Part shown: positions 35,926 to 46,254 of the stretch, in pieces
Position numbering within the stretch: position 1 is the first letter of the stretch
Layout: every line of letters begins with the position of its first letter
Assembly: GCA_039707465.1 (NCBI GenBank)
Contig: CM077643.1
Location: forward strand, 325,195,919 to 325,259,918
Source of the DNA: Rhabdophis nuchalis
Taxonomy: Eukaryota; Chordata; Lepidosauria; Squamata; Natricidae
Length of the DNA: 64,000 bases
Direction: 5' to 3'
Made by a program: the position numbers and the translations under genes
The notes under the pieces: model-generated
Seen by the model: the letters and a program-made list of their open reading frames with translations, nothing else
Database searches by the model: none
What the model was told of the DNA's origin: nothing

Positions 35926-36308
35926 CAGGGGTCCCCAACCTTTTTGGCACCAGGGACCGGTTTCATGTTAAAAAAATTCTGCGGACCAGTGGTCATGGCT
36001 CATCTGGCATAGAGGGGGAGCGGGGAGCAGGGAACGGGGAGAGGGAACAGGTGTCGCATGCATGCGCTGGGGGAGGAGGGGGAACAGGTGTCGCATGCAT
36101 GCGCTGGGGGGTGAGCCAGCTCACTCGCCACTTGTGGGCCCCCAACAGCGCAAGCGGCCGCGCCTGCGCCCTCCCGCCCCTGGTGCGCACTCTGCCCCCT
36201 CCTCCCTCCTCCTCCTCTCCGTCCCTTTCTAAAAGTTGCACCGCTCACTGCGTTCCTATCAAGCCACAGACCGGCACCGGTCCACGGCCCAGGGGTTGGA
36301 GATCCCTG
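35926..36308. mobile_element. hAT-type element (CAGGGGTCCCCAACC family)
   Basis: The left end CAGGGGTCCCCAACC with GGCACCAGGGACCGG and the right end CCGGTCCACGGCC...GGTTGGAGATCCCTG are inverted relatives. Exact 8-bp duplication CTATATAC lies at 35918-35925 and 36309-36316. The 383-bp body is GC-rich, with a duplicated ACAGGTGTCGCATGCATGCG segment at about 36049 and 36085. Confidence 0.94.
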
Positions 36309-36794
36309 CTATATACTATAAATGGACAATACCAACTTCTATCATTGACAATCACCATTTTCAACCTGAACAGTTGAAAAATTGAAGTGTGTGTGTGTAC
36401 TATATACTATATATGAACAATACCAATTTCTATCATTGATAATCACCATTTTCATCCTGTACTCAGCAGTAGCAAAAAAATGCATAATCACTAGGACAAT
36501 AAAAATAATCTCAAAACCTCTCAGAGATATAGTAAGATTGCTTGCATAAAATAAGCCAATGAAGTCATGACACTACTCTCCTTTTGGCCCAAAACCTACA
36601 AATAAATAGCTCTGAGAATGACAGAATCTCTTTCATTTTTCATTGGTCCAGTGGGAACTGCCAATTATTCTCCTGCTGTCCCCAATCCAGAATACAATTT
36701 CCCTTATTTTTTATTTTTTTATTTCTGTATTATGAGCTAAACATATACAAAGTGGGGAAAGGAAGAAAAGACTCACAAGGTTATAGTTATAGTT

Positions 36795-37000
36795 TAGTTA
36801 TAGTTTATTAAATTTATATACCGCACCTTCTCCCAAAAGAGACTCGGGGCAGTGCACAGGCAATTTAAAAAACATATATAAACATAACAATATACAAAAT
36901 ATAAAACCAGATTAATTTAGTATCCCTGTGCTAAAAAATTTAAATAGGTTAAAACAATATCCCTAAAAACCAATTTAAAACAATTTTACTGCAGACTATA
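36795..37000 (-). mobile_element. L2/CR1-like LINE 3' tail (minus)
   Basis: TTATTAAATTTATATACCGC followed by ACCTTCTCCCAAAAG and GACTCGGGGC is the reverse complement of the squamate LINE tail (CCGAGTCCC...GGGAGAAGGTGCGGTATATAAATTT). Only the 3' UTR remains. Confidence 0.65.
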
Positions 37001-37008
37001 GGCTAGGT

Positions 37009-37091
37009 CAGGGGTCTGCAAAGTCGGCTCTTTTAAGACTGGTGGACTTCAACTCCCAGAGTCTTAAAAGAGCCAACTTTGCAGACCCCTG
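37009..37091. mobile_element. Foldback hAT MITE, divergent copy 3
   Basis: Starts CAGGGGTCTGCAAAGTCGGC and ends GCAGACCCCTG, with exact duplication GGCTAGGT at 37001-37008 and 37092-37099. The ends and arms (CTCTTTTAAGACT) differ from the other four copies, so it is a subfamily. 83 bp. Confidence 0.92.
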
Positions 37092-37462
37092 GGCTAGGTG
37101 GTTTTCTCCAAGGTGCTTGGAGAAAGCCCACAACTCCCCTGAGAGATGAGAATCAAAGAATCAAAAGTCCCGTGGCCTCTTCAAATCTAGAAAATATATT
37201 ATTGTATAAAAAAGGGAGTCAAAGACAATATTCATTCCTTAGGATTTCCCTCCCTTGTGACCACAGGAGGAGTGGAGACGAAAGTGGTTGTGAGGGCATC
37301 TAACCAGGAAAAGCTGAATAAATATTACTTCATTCAACCAATCCAGTAAGATGCTCTACTCCGGCACTGCCAGGATTTGACATGAAAATTCAAACAATCA
37401 CTTGTTTTTGCTCACTGAACACTCAGTAAAATAGAAAGTGCTATGACAATTCCAATAGCTAT

Positions 37463-37893
37463 CTGCGGGATCGGATCCTGCCCCATACATCCTCACGGCC
37501 GATCCGCTCCCACAGAGAGGGACTTCTCCGGGTGCCGTCCACTAGACTCTGTCAGCGGGCGACTCCCAGGGGAAGGGCTCTCTCTGTGGCGGGCCCGGCC
37601 CTCTGGAACGACCTTCCCCCCGATATCAGGATGACCACTGACCTCCGCTCCTTCCGTCTTAAGCTAAAAACACACTTCTTCTGTCTGGCCGGCCTAGGAT
37701 AGTCTCTCTGTCTTTGGGGTTTTTTAATGGGGTAGCACATTTTTAGCGAATTTTTAGCACAGGGTTGGTTTAATTGTTTTTTATGAAATGTATGTATTTT
37801 TTGACTGTTTTTATTCTGCCTGTGCACCGCCCCGGGTCCCTGTGGGGAGAAGGTGTGGTTTAAAAATAAAATTATTATTATTATTATTATTAT
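37463..37893 (+). mobile_element. L2-like LINE, short 3' copy A
   Basis: Begins CTGCGGGATCGGATCCTGCC and contains the decayed ORF2 end ([28 protein letters not shown] equivalents). It ends with GTGCACCGCCCCGGGTCCC and an ATTATTATT tail. Its 5' end is at the same base as copies at 38773 and 51213. About 431 bp. Confidence 0.88.
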
Positions 37894-38441
37894 AATATCC
37901 CATCTCACTTTTTGTTTTCAGCAAATGTCAGAACTCCTCTACAGCACTCTGCTTTTTTTTTCCTACAAGAAGACAATCTATATAAGCAAGCTACTCAAGA
38001 GGAGAAATTGCGCAAAGTATGTACATGTGTGTGTTTTGCTTCCCAGATCAAAACATTTACCTTCAGGCACAGGTCTGCAAACTCCAGAGAAGAAGGCTGT
38101 GCTATTGATCTTGGTTTCTCCTTTGTGTTGCTCAATATACTTGAAACTAGCCCTGAATGCAATGGAGAAGTGAAATTCATCACACTGGAATTTATTTTAG
38201 AAAGCTAGAGTCCTGGAGTGAACTTACTGCGTGGACCAACCCTTAACAAAATCACCTATAGATGTTTATGTTGAAAATCAATGCTGTCATGTAGCTCATC
38301 TTTCTTCAGCATAGTATGCATGAATTTCTTTGGGATTATATCTCCATAATTCCTGCCAGTATGAACCTTTGTTTTTTCAACTCACCTGCAGATAAAGGCC
38401 TGCCCTCAAGCATTCAATCTCCAGACTAGACTGTTGTAATG

Positions 38442-38576
38442 CAGGGGTCTCCAACCTTTGCAACTTTAAGTCTGAAGGACTTCAGCTCCCAGAATTCTCC
38501 AGCCAGCTTTGCTGGCTGGAGAAGTCTGGGAGCTGAAGTCCTTCAGACTTAAAGTTGCAAAGGTTGGAAACCCCTG
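38442..38576. mobile_element. Foldback hAT MITE, copy 4
   Basis: Starts CAGGGGTCTCCAACC and ends GGTTGGAAACCCCTG, with exact 8-bp duplication TTGTAATG (38434-38441 and 38577-38584). 135 bp, the longest copy; the central AGCCAGC/GCTGGCT forms the hairpin top. Confidence 0.94.
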
Positions 38577-38772
38577 TTGTAATGAACAATTTAGGGAGCA
38601 GGTCTTGAAAGCAGTCCAGAAATTACAGTTTACTTATAAAAATATAGTTTTTACTATGAATATTTTCTGTATTTTTATATATTCGAATATATTTTATTAC
38701 AAAAATAGTACTTTTGTAACCCTCATGCAATCATTCAAGAAGTGAATGGCACATACATTATGCGATCCGATC

Positions 38773-39229
38773 CTGCGGGATCGGATCCTGCCCCATACAT
38801 CCTCACGGCCGATTCGCTCCCACAGAGAGGGACTGCTCCGGGTGCCGTCCACTAGACTCTGTCAGCGGGCGACGCCCAGGGGAAGGGCTCTCTCTGTGGC
38901 GGGCCCGGCCCTCTGGAACGACCTTCCCCCCGATATTAGAACGACCACGGACCTCCGCTCCTTCCGCCTGAAATTGAAGACTCATCTTTTCCGCCTGGCC
39001 GGCCTAGGGTAGTCTCTCTGTCTATGGGTTTTTAAATGTATACTATATTTATTGGATGTTTTTAGTTAAGGGGATTTTAGCACAGGATTGATTGAGTTTA
39101 ATTCGTTTTAATTTGTATGTATTTTGTATATTTTTCGTTTTTTAATTTCCCTGTGCACCGCCCCGAGTCCCTGTGGAGAGAGGGTGCGGTCAATAAATGC
39201 AACTTTATTATTATTATTATTATTATTAG
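38773..39229 (+). mobile_element. L2-like LINE, short 3' copy B
   Basis: An almost intact frame (to 39012) reads DRILPHTSSRPIRSHREGLL, then [16 protein letters not shown] and KLKTHLFRLAGLG stop. Tail CTGTGCACCGCCCCGAGTCCC then TTATTATTA repeats. Starts at the same base as copies A and C; GGATCCGATC-like sequence is repeated just before the start. About 457 bp. Confidence 0.9.
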
Positions 39230-39234
39230 CTTAA

Positions 39235-40385
39235 TAAAGAAATCTAGCTATTGAGAATGTTTTTATTTAGCTTCCTGCACTCTTGATGCTTTTAGACAAT
39301 CTTCTCAATTGCTTTTTTTCCATTTTTGGTACTTCAAATGATCATATTTTCAAGCACTCCCCAAGAATCCTACCACTTAACCAGTCCTGTGTTAGAAAAC
39401 ATAATTTCTTTCTGACAAGCAAATAGAAAATAAAAATTGTGACGTGTAGCAAACTCTTCAATACATTTTTTCCACACAATTCAAATCACTGAAAACTCTT
39501 TGTCAAAGCTGTGCCAAAACCAGCCAAATCTCCCAACCTTCCCCCTCTTGTTTTGCTCATAGGCATAGACTTATCTTGCCTTCCTTCCTCTCCCTCATCC
39601 ATCAACTTCATTTGTGGATGTCATTTCATCACCAGCTCACCACCTACCCCTTTCTCTGTTTTGCCTTTTTTGCACGTCATGCTGACCAAACATTCCTGAC
39701 TCATCCATCACATGAGACAGCTAATGGGGGAGAGAGGGCTATTGCTTTCTCAGTTCATATTGTTTACCTACTGTTCTAACAAGTACAATGACACCGAATT
39801 GATATAATTTTTCACCCTCAGGCAAAGAAGTGTGGTGATGAGTAAGGTGAATTAGTTCAATGCTCAGTTTCAGAAATCAGCAGGCCCCAAAACGCACTGG
39901 AAATAGCCTCTATTTTGTAATAACACAGAAACACTTTGAACTGATCTCTGAAGTCACAGATCCTCTTTCTTCTTTAGAGAAGACTCGCCCAACAGTTTGG
40001 GAGTGGACAGGCCCACTCATGTGTTATTGTTAATATTCTTTGCCTCAGGCTGAAATTGGAGTGAAACCTCTCTTTTAGATCTTTAAAAAGTCAAGGTTTT
40101 TATTTTTTTAAGTGACTGGAGTAAGTTGACAATCATTGCTGTTTCTTAAAGTATGTATCAGTGCCAATTTTTCTCAGAGGCAGATCTGGATCCCTTCTAT
40201 GATGTGCCAACCAGATCACTACTCTCTTTAATCATGGCTTTATTCTCATTTTCCTCTCACTTATTTCTGCAGTTTCATCAACTTATAAAACAGGTATTGC
40301 ACACAAGCTTTCAAGCCAGTCTATGTGACCTGCAGTCATGACAGAACTAGGAAAGCCAAAAGCAGAATTGTTCCCTAAATGGATG
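39235..40385. other. No recognised feature
   Basis: AT-rich intergenic DNA; frames are short and not recognisable. Confidence 0.5.
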
Positions 40386-40386
40386 C

Positions 40387-40425
40387 AAAGTTACGTGCAT
40401 GCTGTCAAAACATGCACGTAACTTT
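40387..40425. repeat. Perfect 15-bp hairpin at CR1 5' junction
   Basis: AAAGTTACGTGCATG (40387-40401) and its exact reverse complement CATGCACGTAACTTT (40411-40425) flank a 9-base loop immediately 5' of the CR1 copy. Confidence 0.95.
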
Positions 40426-40429
40426 TTTA

Positions 40430-41077
40430 AAATATGAGCCAGCAGTGTGCAGCAGCTGCCAAAAAAGCCAACACAGTTCTAGGCTGCATAAACAGAGGGA
40501 TAGAATCTAGATCAGGTGAAGTGTTAATGCCACTGTATAGTGCCTTGGTAAGGCCACACTTGGAATACTGCATACAGTTTTGGTCGCCACAATGTAGAAA
40601 AGACGTGGAGATTCTGGAAAGAGTGCAGAGAAGAGCAACCAAGATGATTAGGGGACTGGAGACTAAAACATATGAAGAACGGCTGCAGGAGCTGGGTATG
40701 TCTAGTTTGATGAAGAGAAGGACCAGGGGAGACATGATAGCAGTGTTCCGATATCTCAGAGGGTGCCACAAAGAAGAGGGAGTCAAACTATTCTCCAAGG
40801 CACCTGGGGGCAGGACAAGAAGCAATGGGTGGAAACTAATCAAGGAGAGAAGCAACTTAGAACTAAGGAGAAATTTCCTGACAGTTAGAACAATTAACCT
40901 CTGGAACAGCTTGCCTCCAGAAGTTGCGAATGCCCCAACCCTGGAAATCTTTAAAAAGATGTTAGATAGCCATTTGTCTGAAATGGTATAAGGTTCCTGC
41001 CCACGCAGGGGGTTGGACTAGAAGACCTACAAGGTCCCTTCCAACTCTGCTATTGTATTGTATTATTGTATTATTGT
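40430..41077 (+). mobile_element. CR1 LINE, ORF2 C-terminus and 3' tail
   Basis: An intact frame to 40991 encodes the CR1 reverse-transcriptase end: PLYSALVRPHLEYCIQFWSP, then LERVQRRATKMIRGLE, RRTRGDMIAVFRYLRG, NLWNSLPPEV and the stop after LSEMV. The 3' UTR has CCCACGCAGGGGGTTGGACT and AGGTCCCTTCCAACTCTGC, then TATTGTATTGT repeats. A possible 9-bp duplication AAAACATGC flanks it (about 40407-40415 and 41078-41086). The open frame suggests a fairly recent insertion; the 5' truncation makes it immobile. Confidence 0.94.
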
Positions 41078-41147
41078 AAAACATGCCCTTATTCTGAGCT
41101 GGGAATGAACAAAGACTCTCTATTTCCCAGATAACCAGGTAATAGTA

Positions 41148-41560
41148 TCATAGAGTTGGAAGAAGCCATTTAGATCACTGGTTCCAACATTCTTCTTCAG
41201 CTGTCTGAAAGAAACCATATCTGATAGACAGTTTTTTAGTCTTCTCTTGGACATATCTAGGGAAGAAGATATCATATCTCTCTGAATAATTGGTTCTATT
41301 TTCCATCAATTCTTGTTGTTAGGATGCTTCTTCTAGCAGTCAATCAGAATCCGCCTTCCTAAAACTTATATCCAGTATCCCAAAGTCCTACATTCTGGTT
41401 TGCCACAGAACAAGTCTTGTTCTTTACCAGTACCTGAAAAGTTCTATCCCATTCTTCCACAGTCTTCTTAAATTCAACATTCCTAATCCCTCCAGTGTCT
41501 CTTTTTAATAATTCATTTATAATGCCATGATTATCCTCATTTCCATTCTCTAAACTCGTT
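41148..41560 (-). mobile_element. CR1-like 3' end (minus), decayed
   Basis: CATAGAGTTGGAAGAAGCCAT resembles the reverse-complement CR1 tail (CATAGAGTTGGAAGGGACCTT). Following sequence (CAATTCTTGTTGTTAGG, CATTCCTAATCCCTCCAGTG) is compatible with the CR1 body, but no frame is left. Confidence 0.45.
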
Positions 41561-41639
41561 TAAGTGGATCCTTCTTAAAGTTTGATGCCCGAAATCATAC
41601 ATTCCAATTAGTATCAAAACGGCAGACATAAACATAGAC

Positions 41640-42130
41640 AAGGCTTGTATGGTCTGGTGATGCAATGCTTGGGACACAGGAGAAAGATCCGTAGCCATGG
41701 CAATGGTTGGATAAGTGGCAGCTTAAACCACAGAAGGAATGGGGGCATGGTAAATGTCTCAGAAGGGACTCTCCCTACTTTCTTAGGCTGTAAAGGTGAT
41801 GGGGGAGCAATATACTTTCAAGCTTGCAAGATTGATTTCAGCCTTACAAGACAGCAGAGCCAAGAAATATACCCAAAAGTACTAGCTCTAACTTTATTGT
41901 AAGGTTACATTACAGAATCTTGCAAGTGTGAAAGTACTTTTCTCCCACATCACCTTTACAACCTGAGAAACTAAGGAGGTCCTCTTTGATATGTTTGCCA
42001 CCGCTGTGGGCTCCGCTGTGGCTTATCCAACCATTGCCATGGCTGCAGCTCTTCCTCCTGTCTCCAAAGGTCATTCTCACATGACACTCCCTCCTCCAAA
42101 GACTTCTGCCTAGGACTGAAACTGGCACCT
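41640..42130. repeat. Imperfect inverted pair of an unclassified repeat
   Basis: CATGGCAATGGTTGGATAAG, CTTTCTTAGGCTGTAAAGGTG and CTTGCAAGATT (left, about 41690-41850) recur in reverse order and complement on the right (about 41920-42065). The same family appears at about 54488-54560 on the minus strand (TACTTTCTTGGACTGTAAAGG). Frames share a CKGD-like peptide motif. The class is unknown; an LTR origin is possible. Confidence 0.6.
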
Positions 42131-42217
42131 TACAGGGATATTTATTTCCAGTTTGATAAGGAACTGTTGATGAGCATTTTTTCAGTTCAAGTGTTGAGCT
42201 AGCTGCTTATTCTAGAT

Positions 42218-43315
42218 CAGTGGTTCCCAACTTTTTTGGCCATGTCCCAACTAAGCATCTTTAAAATTTTGGTGCTCCCCCGCCCCGTGTAAAAATAAAG
42301 TATTTTTACTTTACTCAAAACATGAACTCTACTCACGCAGAGGAAGCCTAAAAGGCTATTCACTTGGTTTAAATAACGTTCAAATTGACCCCATTAAAAA
42401 TCAAATTGTAATTAAAAAACTTTATGCCTACTTATTAGAGTTTAAACTTCAGGAACAGCAAGTGAAAGAAACTATGATAACCTGGGGGGGAAACTTTGGG
42501 CATGGGATTGATTTAGATAAGTGGCAAAAATTGTGGACGCAAAATTATAAAATGACAATGTCAACTGCTTATAAAGAGAACTTGTATAAGATGTTTTACA
42601 GGTGGCACTTATCACCAGCGAGAATTGCAAGAATGAACAAGAATAAATCCGAAAAATGTTGGAAATGTTACCAGACGCCTGATTCTTATTACCATATGTG
42701 GTGGACTTGTTCGGAGGCTAAAAGTTATTGGACTATGATTCACATATGGCTGGAGAAAATGACATACAAGCACATAGACTTTAAACCTGAACTTTTTCTA
42801 CTTGGAATAACATCAGAAGTACTTGATAAAGACATGAAATATTTGATTGTAAATGTTTTGACAGCCGCTAGAATTGTATTTGCAAAGAACTGGAGAAATG
42901 AGAAATTACCTTCACAAGAGGAAGTTATTCATAAGATCATGGAATGTGCAGAAATGAGTAGATTAACATTTGAAATTAGAGAGCAGGAGAATGAACAATT
43001 TTATGAAATATGGAATATGTTTTATCAATGGTTGGAAAAAAGAAAAACTTAAGGATTATATATTGAATAACTATGGAAAAAGATTGATTTGACAAAGAAT
43101 AATGCTACTATATAGAAAATAAGGTGATATATATGTAATGAAAGGATAACTGACAATTATGTTTGTAATTTTAAGTACTGATGCACAAAATGCTTACCCA
43201 AACGACATGTTGTAGAAAGCACAAGATGAATAATGTTTTTTATTTGTTTTTATGTTAAAAAATAAAAAAATCTATTAAAAACAAATCAAATTGGGCCCCA
43301 CATTGGGAACCACTG
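42218..43315. mobile_element. hAT-type element (CAGTGGTTCCCAA) containing an L1 fragment
   Basis: Left end CAGTGGTTCCCAAC (42218) and right end TTGGGAACCACTG (to 43315) are exact inverted repeats over 13 bases. Flanks TTCTAGAT (42210-42217) and TTCTAGGT (43316-43323) match at 7 of 8. Most of the body is an L1 LINE fragment, leaving roughly 150 bp of hAT sequence. Confidence 0.9.
42340..43285 (+). mobile_element. L1 LINE ORF2 C-terminus, nested
   Basis: An open frame (to 43052; it continues upstream of 42462 without stop to about 42363) encodes the L1-type ORF2 C-terminus. It has KENLYKMFYRWHLSPARIAR and the zinc-knuckle-like CWKCYQTPDSYYHMWWTC, typical of vertebrate L1. A 3' UTR ends in TTAAAAAATAAAAAAATC. 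It is inserted in the hAT element and heavily 5' truncated. About 230 intact codons suggest moderate age. Confidence 0.9.
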
Positions 43316-43319
43316 TTCT

Positions 43320-44380
43320 AGGTGGAAGTTTGCCCAGATGAAGGAAGTATAAAGATTGCATCTCTTGCTTCATGGCTGGCAAAGTTTTGTTCTTCTGGGT
43401 GGCCAGATTTTTCTGCAGTGAAACCCTCAAACTCAGTCAGAATACCTGAAGTATCCAAATGAGACAAAGATAACTGGACATGCAGTGCTTGACCAAACCT
43501 AACAGAATCCATGTCTGAGAAAAGGGTAACTTGCATGAACATATTCAGTGCATGACTAATGATCAGCTTAATGTGGGGGGGGGGAGGAGTCATACTAGAA
43601 TGATTGTAAACATGACTAATGAAAGAAGTCACGCCAGAATGAACTGGGAGATATTCTATTCCGGGCCAGACTAACTGTAGCAAGGCTGGACACAGAGCAG
43701 CTTGGAAGACATGAGATATGAGACATAGCAAACAGCCAACCTGCCTATTCTGATCAATGAAGATATGTAGCTCTGAAAGTAATGTTTCTAACAGCAGAAG
43801 AAAACATATCTTTTCTAAGAAGACGTCAAAACCATAATAATATCCAGATTTGAACGTATTGAAAATAGCTGGTCAGACTCAAACAGAGCTCTGCATAGTG
43901 TATAAAAAGAGGGGCAAGGAGCTAATTAATATGGCTCTTTATTTCTTCTCATTCAGCTTTCTCACCAACAATGTACCCTATTATCTTCTCAATAGTTTTC
44001 CTCCCTGTGGGTGGAGAGGAATGCAGCTGGTCATCATCTCTTCTTATCCTTGCACCAACGGGCAATTCCTCCTCAGACTCTGCTATTTTAAACATTTCTG
44101 TGTAGGAACAATTAAGCAGGAAAATTAGGATGATAAATTTGATTTATGTGTGTCTAACCTAGAAGTAAATAATTGTCAAAAAAAGCAGGTGTAAGTTGCT
44201 GTGGTGTGTGAAATATATACATGAGGCATATATTTCATGACCCAATTAGTCAATCATCAATACTAGTGGTATTACCTAGTGGGGTAATGAAAGGCCTGCA
44301 AGCAAACAGCCAAGCTCAGAGGGCAGCAGAAATTCCAAAGTTCAACCCTGAGTTACATATTTCTTCTACTGATTTTTTCC
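43320..44380. other. No recognised gene
   Basis: Mixed sequence with a poly-G/A tract at about 43577-43588; frames are short and unrecognised. Confidence 0.45.
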
Positions 44381-44394
44381 CCTAACGATCCTGT

Positions 44395-44605
44395 AATCCC
44401 TTGCATCAGGCTGTAGTCAGGATGCCTGACAGAGCTTGAGCATTTACTGGCCAGGTGCCCTTCCTGATGCCTACACAGAGTTCACAGCAGAAATTACTAA
44501 TTGTGCCGAGAGAGAGAAATATCTGCCACTACCTAGGATTGAACTCACAGCCTCCTGATTGTGCAGTGAGAACTCTACTTCTAGGCCACCATACCACTCT
44601 GTATA
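44395..44605 (-). mobile_element. tRNA-derived SINE-like repeat (minus)
   Basis: On the minus strand TGGTGGCCTAGAAGTAGAG, then CAGGAGGCTGTGAGTTCAATCC resemble a tRNA A box and B box. The rest (GGCACCTGGCCAGTAAATGC) is unassigned. It could be another SINE family or a decayed copy of the window's main SINE. Confidence 0.5.
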
Positions 44606-44733
44606 ATTTCTTTTACTGGTGCTACAGTATAAATACCCCAGAACAGATCTTGTGGCCCATCTGTCCATTGGCAAATTATATTTCCCTAAGCATGATGAAC
44701 ACTATGTGGAGGGGAAGAGTATGAATGTGTCAT

Positions 44734-44752
44734 TCCCCCCCCCCCCCCCCCA
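44734..44752 (+). repeat. Poly-C tract
   Basis: An almost pure run of about 18 C immediately before the acidic-ORF repeat. Similar homopolymer G/C runs occur at 18222, 46598, 52286 and 57740. Confidence 0.9.
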
Positions 44753-44754
44753 CC

Positions 44755-45475
44755 ATCAGAGCCTGAATCTGAGGACGAAAAGGACGAGCCAGATCTGGAA
44801 CTGATGGAGATTGAGGGGGCAGCTTCGTAGGCTTTGGAGGAATGTGGGGAGAAGTAGGCTGAGGCAGCCCAGAGCCCCTCAAGATTGGGACGGCCTGTTA
44901 GTAGGTAGAAACAGGGGCAGGATGAGAGAGAGATGAGGAACAATGAAGCTCAGGCAATTAGCCACACGCTCTTGATGCCTGAGCACAGAGAGTGAAGAGA
45001 AGGTGGGAACAGCGCAGGCCAAACCGATGACTCTGGAGGAGAGCGCCCTGCCCCTCTTCCCAAGGCGCATCTGGGGACTGAGATTTAAGGAGATGCTGTG
45101 GGAGGGGCATTTGTCAGGAACAAACACTGAATTGGTAGAGTTTGGTGTGCCAGTACAGAGATTTGGAGTTTGCAGGACTGCTTGCTTTTTCCTGACTTCG
45201 TGGACTCAGTGCCTTGTTCCCTACATTGTGGACTCATTGTTTGACCCTTGGTTCATGGATTCATTCCCTTGTTCCTTTGTTTAACTGGACTGGGGGCAGC
45301 CAGAGGCTGCCATGTGTGTGTGTGTGTGTAGTACGCATGCGTGTGCACATGCACACTTTGCTCTGGGACTTGCCAAGAACATGGGAGTGTTTGGGGGGGA
45401 AATTTGGAGCATTAAAAGGGAGTTTGAATTTTCAGCCAGCTGTGTGACCTTTGTGCCTTGTCCTGGCTCATCACA
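44755..45475 (+). mobile_element. Unclassified interspersed repeat with acidic frame
   Basis: Opens with a peptide-like EPESEDEKDEPDLELMEIE reading, then runs through GC-richer sequence with TGATGCCTGAGCACAGAG and GGACTGAGATTTAAGGAGATG, and ends with ATTAAAAGGGAGTTTGAATT and a GTCCTGGCTCATCACAGA end. A GT microsatellite lies at about 45313-45330. No enzyme motif or terminal repeats were found; it may relate to the acidic-frame repeat at 6.1-6.4 kb. Confidence 0.4.
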
Positions 45476-45829
45476 GAATGTATAAAGATTGGTGACTGCA
45501 ACGTAATAACTTTGTTTAATTTAATATTTTTAGCAGGACTTATTCTCTCCTTTACTAATTTACACTAACCTCATCATTTGGCCTCCCTAGAAAGGAAGGA
45601 TGATAGGACACATTGTTAGTAGATAAAATATACCTCCCTGCCTACCTTAGAAAAATCGAAGGGTTGAGCAAATATGCACATCTCTATGTTTGTTCATGCT
45701 GGAATTGAGTACTGTAGTAAGGGCAGTTACTTAGTGCTTTGAATTAATAAACCTTACTTACGCATCCCATAGACTTCTGTTCTGGAGACAAAGTTCCTAC
45801 ATTCATTTAAAATTAGCCAACCATATCCC

Positions 45830-46250
45830 ACCTCAAATTACGGGAAAATTACAAATATTTACAATGGAAGAATGGATAGTGAAGCTGATAGACTTAGCAG
45901 GGATGCTGAAACTGTCTGCTTTGATTAAATTTGCTTTCTAGTTGGAATAACTTTTGATTTTTTTTTATGAGAGGCTGAAATAAATATTGATTTTGGGTTT
46001 CATTATTAGAATTATATGGGATTACAGGAATAATGTAGACAAATCTTAATTTTAGAGTTAGAGTTTGAAGTATTTTTTATTCATATCTGCACCAAAGAAA
46101 TGCTGATATCGTTAAGTTTTTTCTTAACTTTTTCTTTTTGCATCTCTATCTTCTCTTTTTCTTGATCTTTTTTCTGTCTTTTTTGTTTTCTTTTATCTTC
46201 TAATCTTGTTTTTGAAAATCAATAGTTATATTTAAAAGAAATGCAGGGAA
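45830..46250 (+). mobile_element. L1-like 3' remnant, decayed
   Basis: Reads such as WIVKLIDLAGMLKLSALIK followed by a LFDFFL-like region fit the C-terminal part of squamate L1 ORF2, and poly-T/A-rich sequence follows. No intact frame; class uncertain. Confidence 0.4.
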
Positions 46251-46254
46251 GAAT

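Noticed and set aside
36000..36248. Minus-strand 82-codon frames with duplicated HACDTC motifs
   Set aside because: They are translations of the duplicated GC-rich part of the hAT element at 35926-36308.
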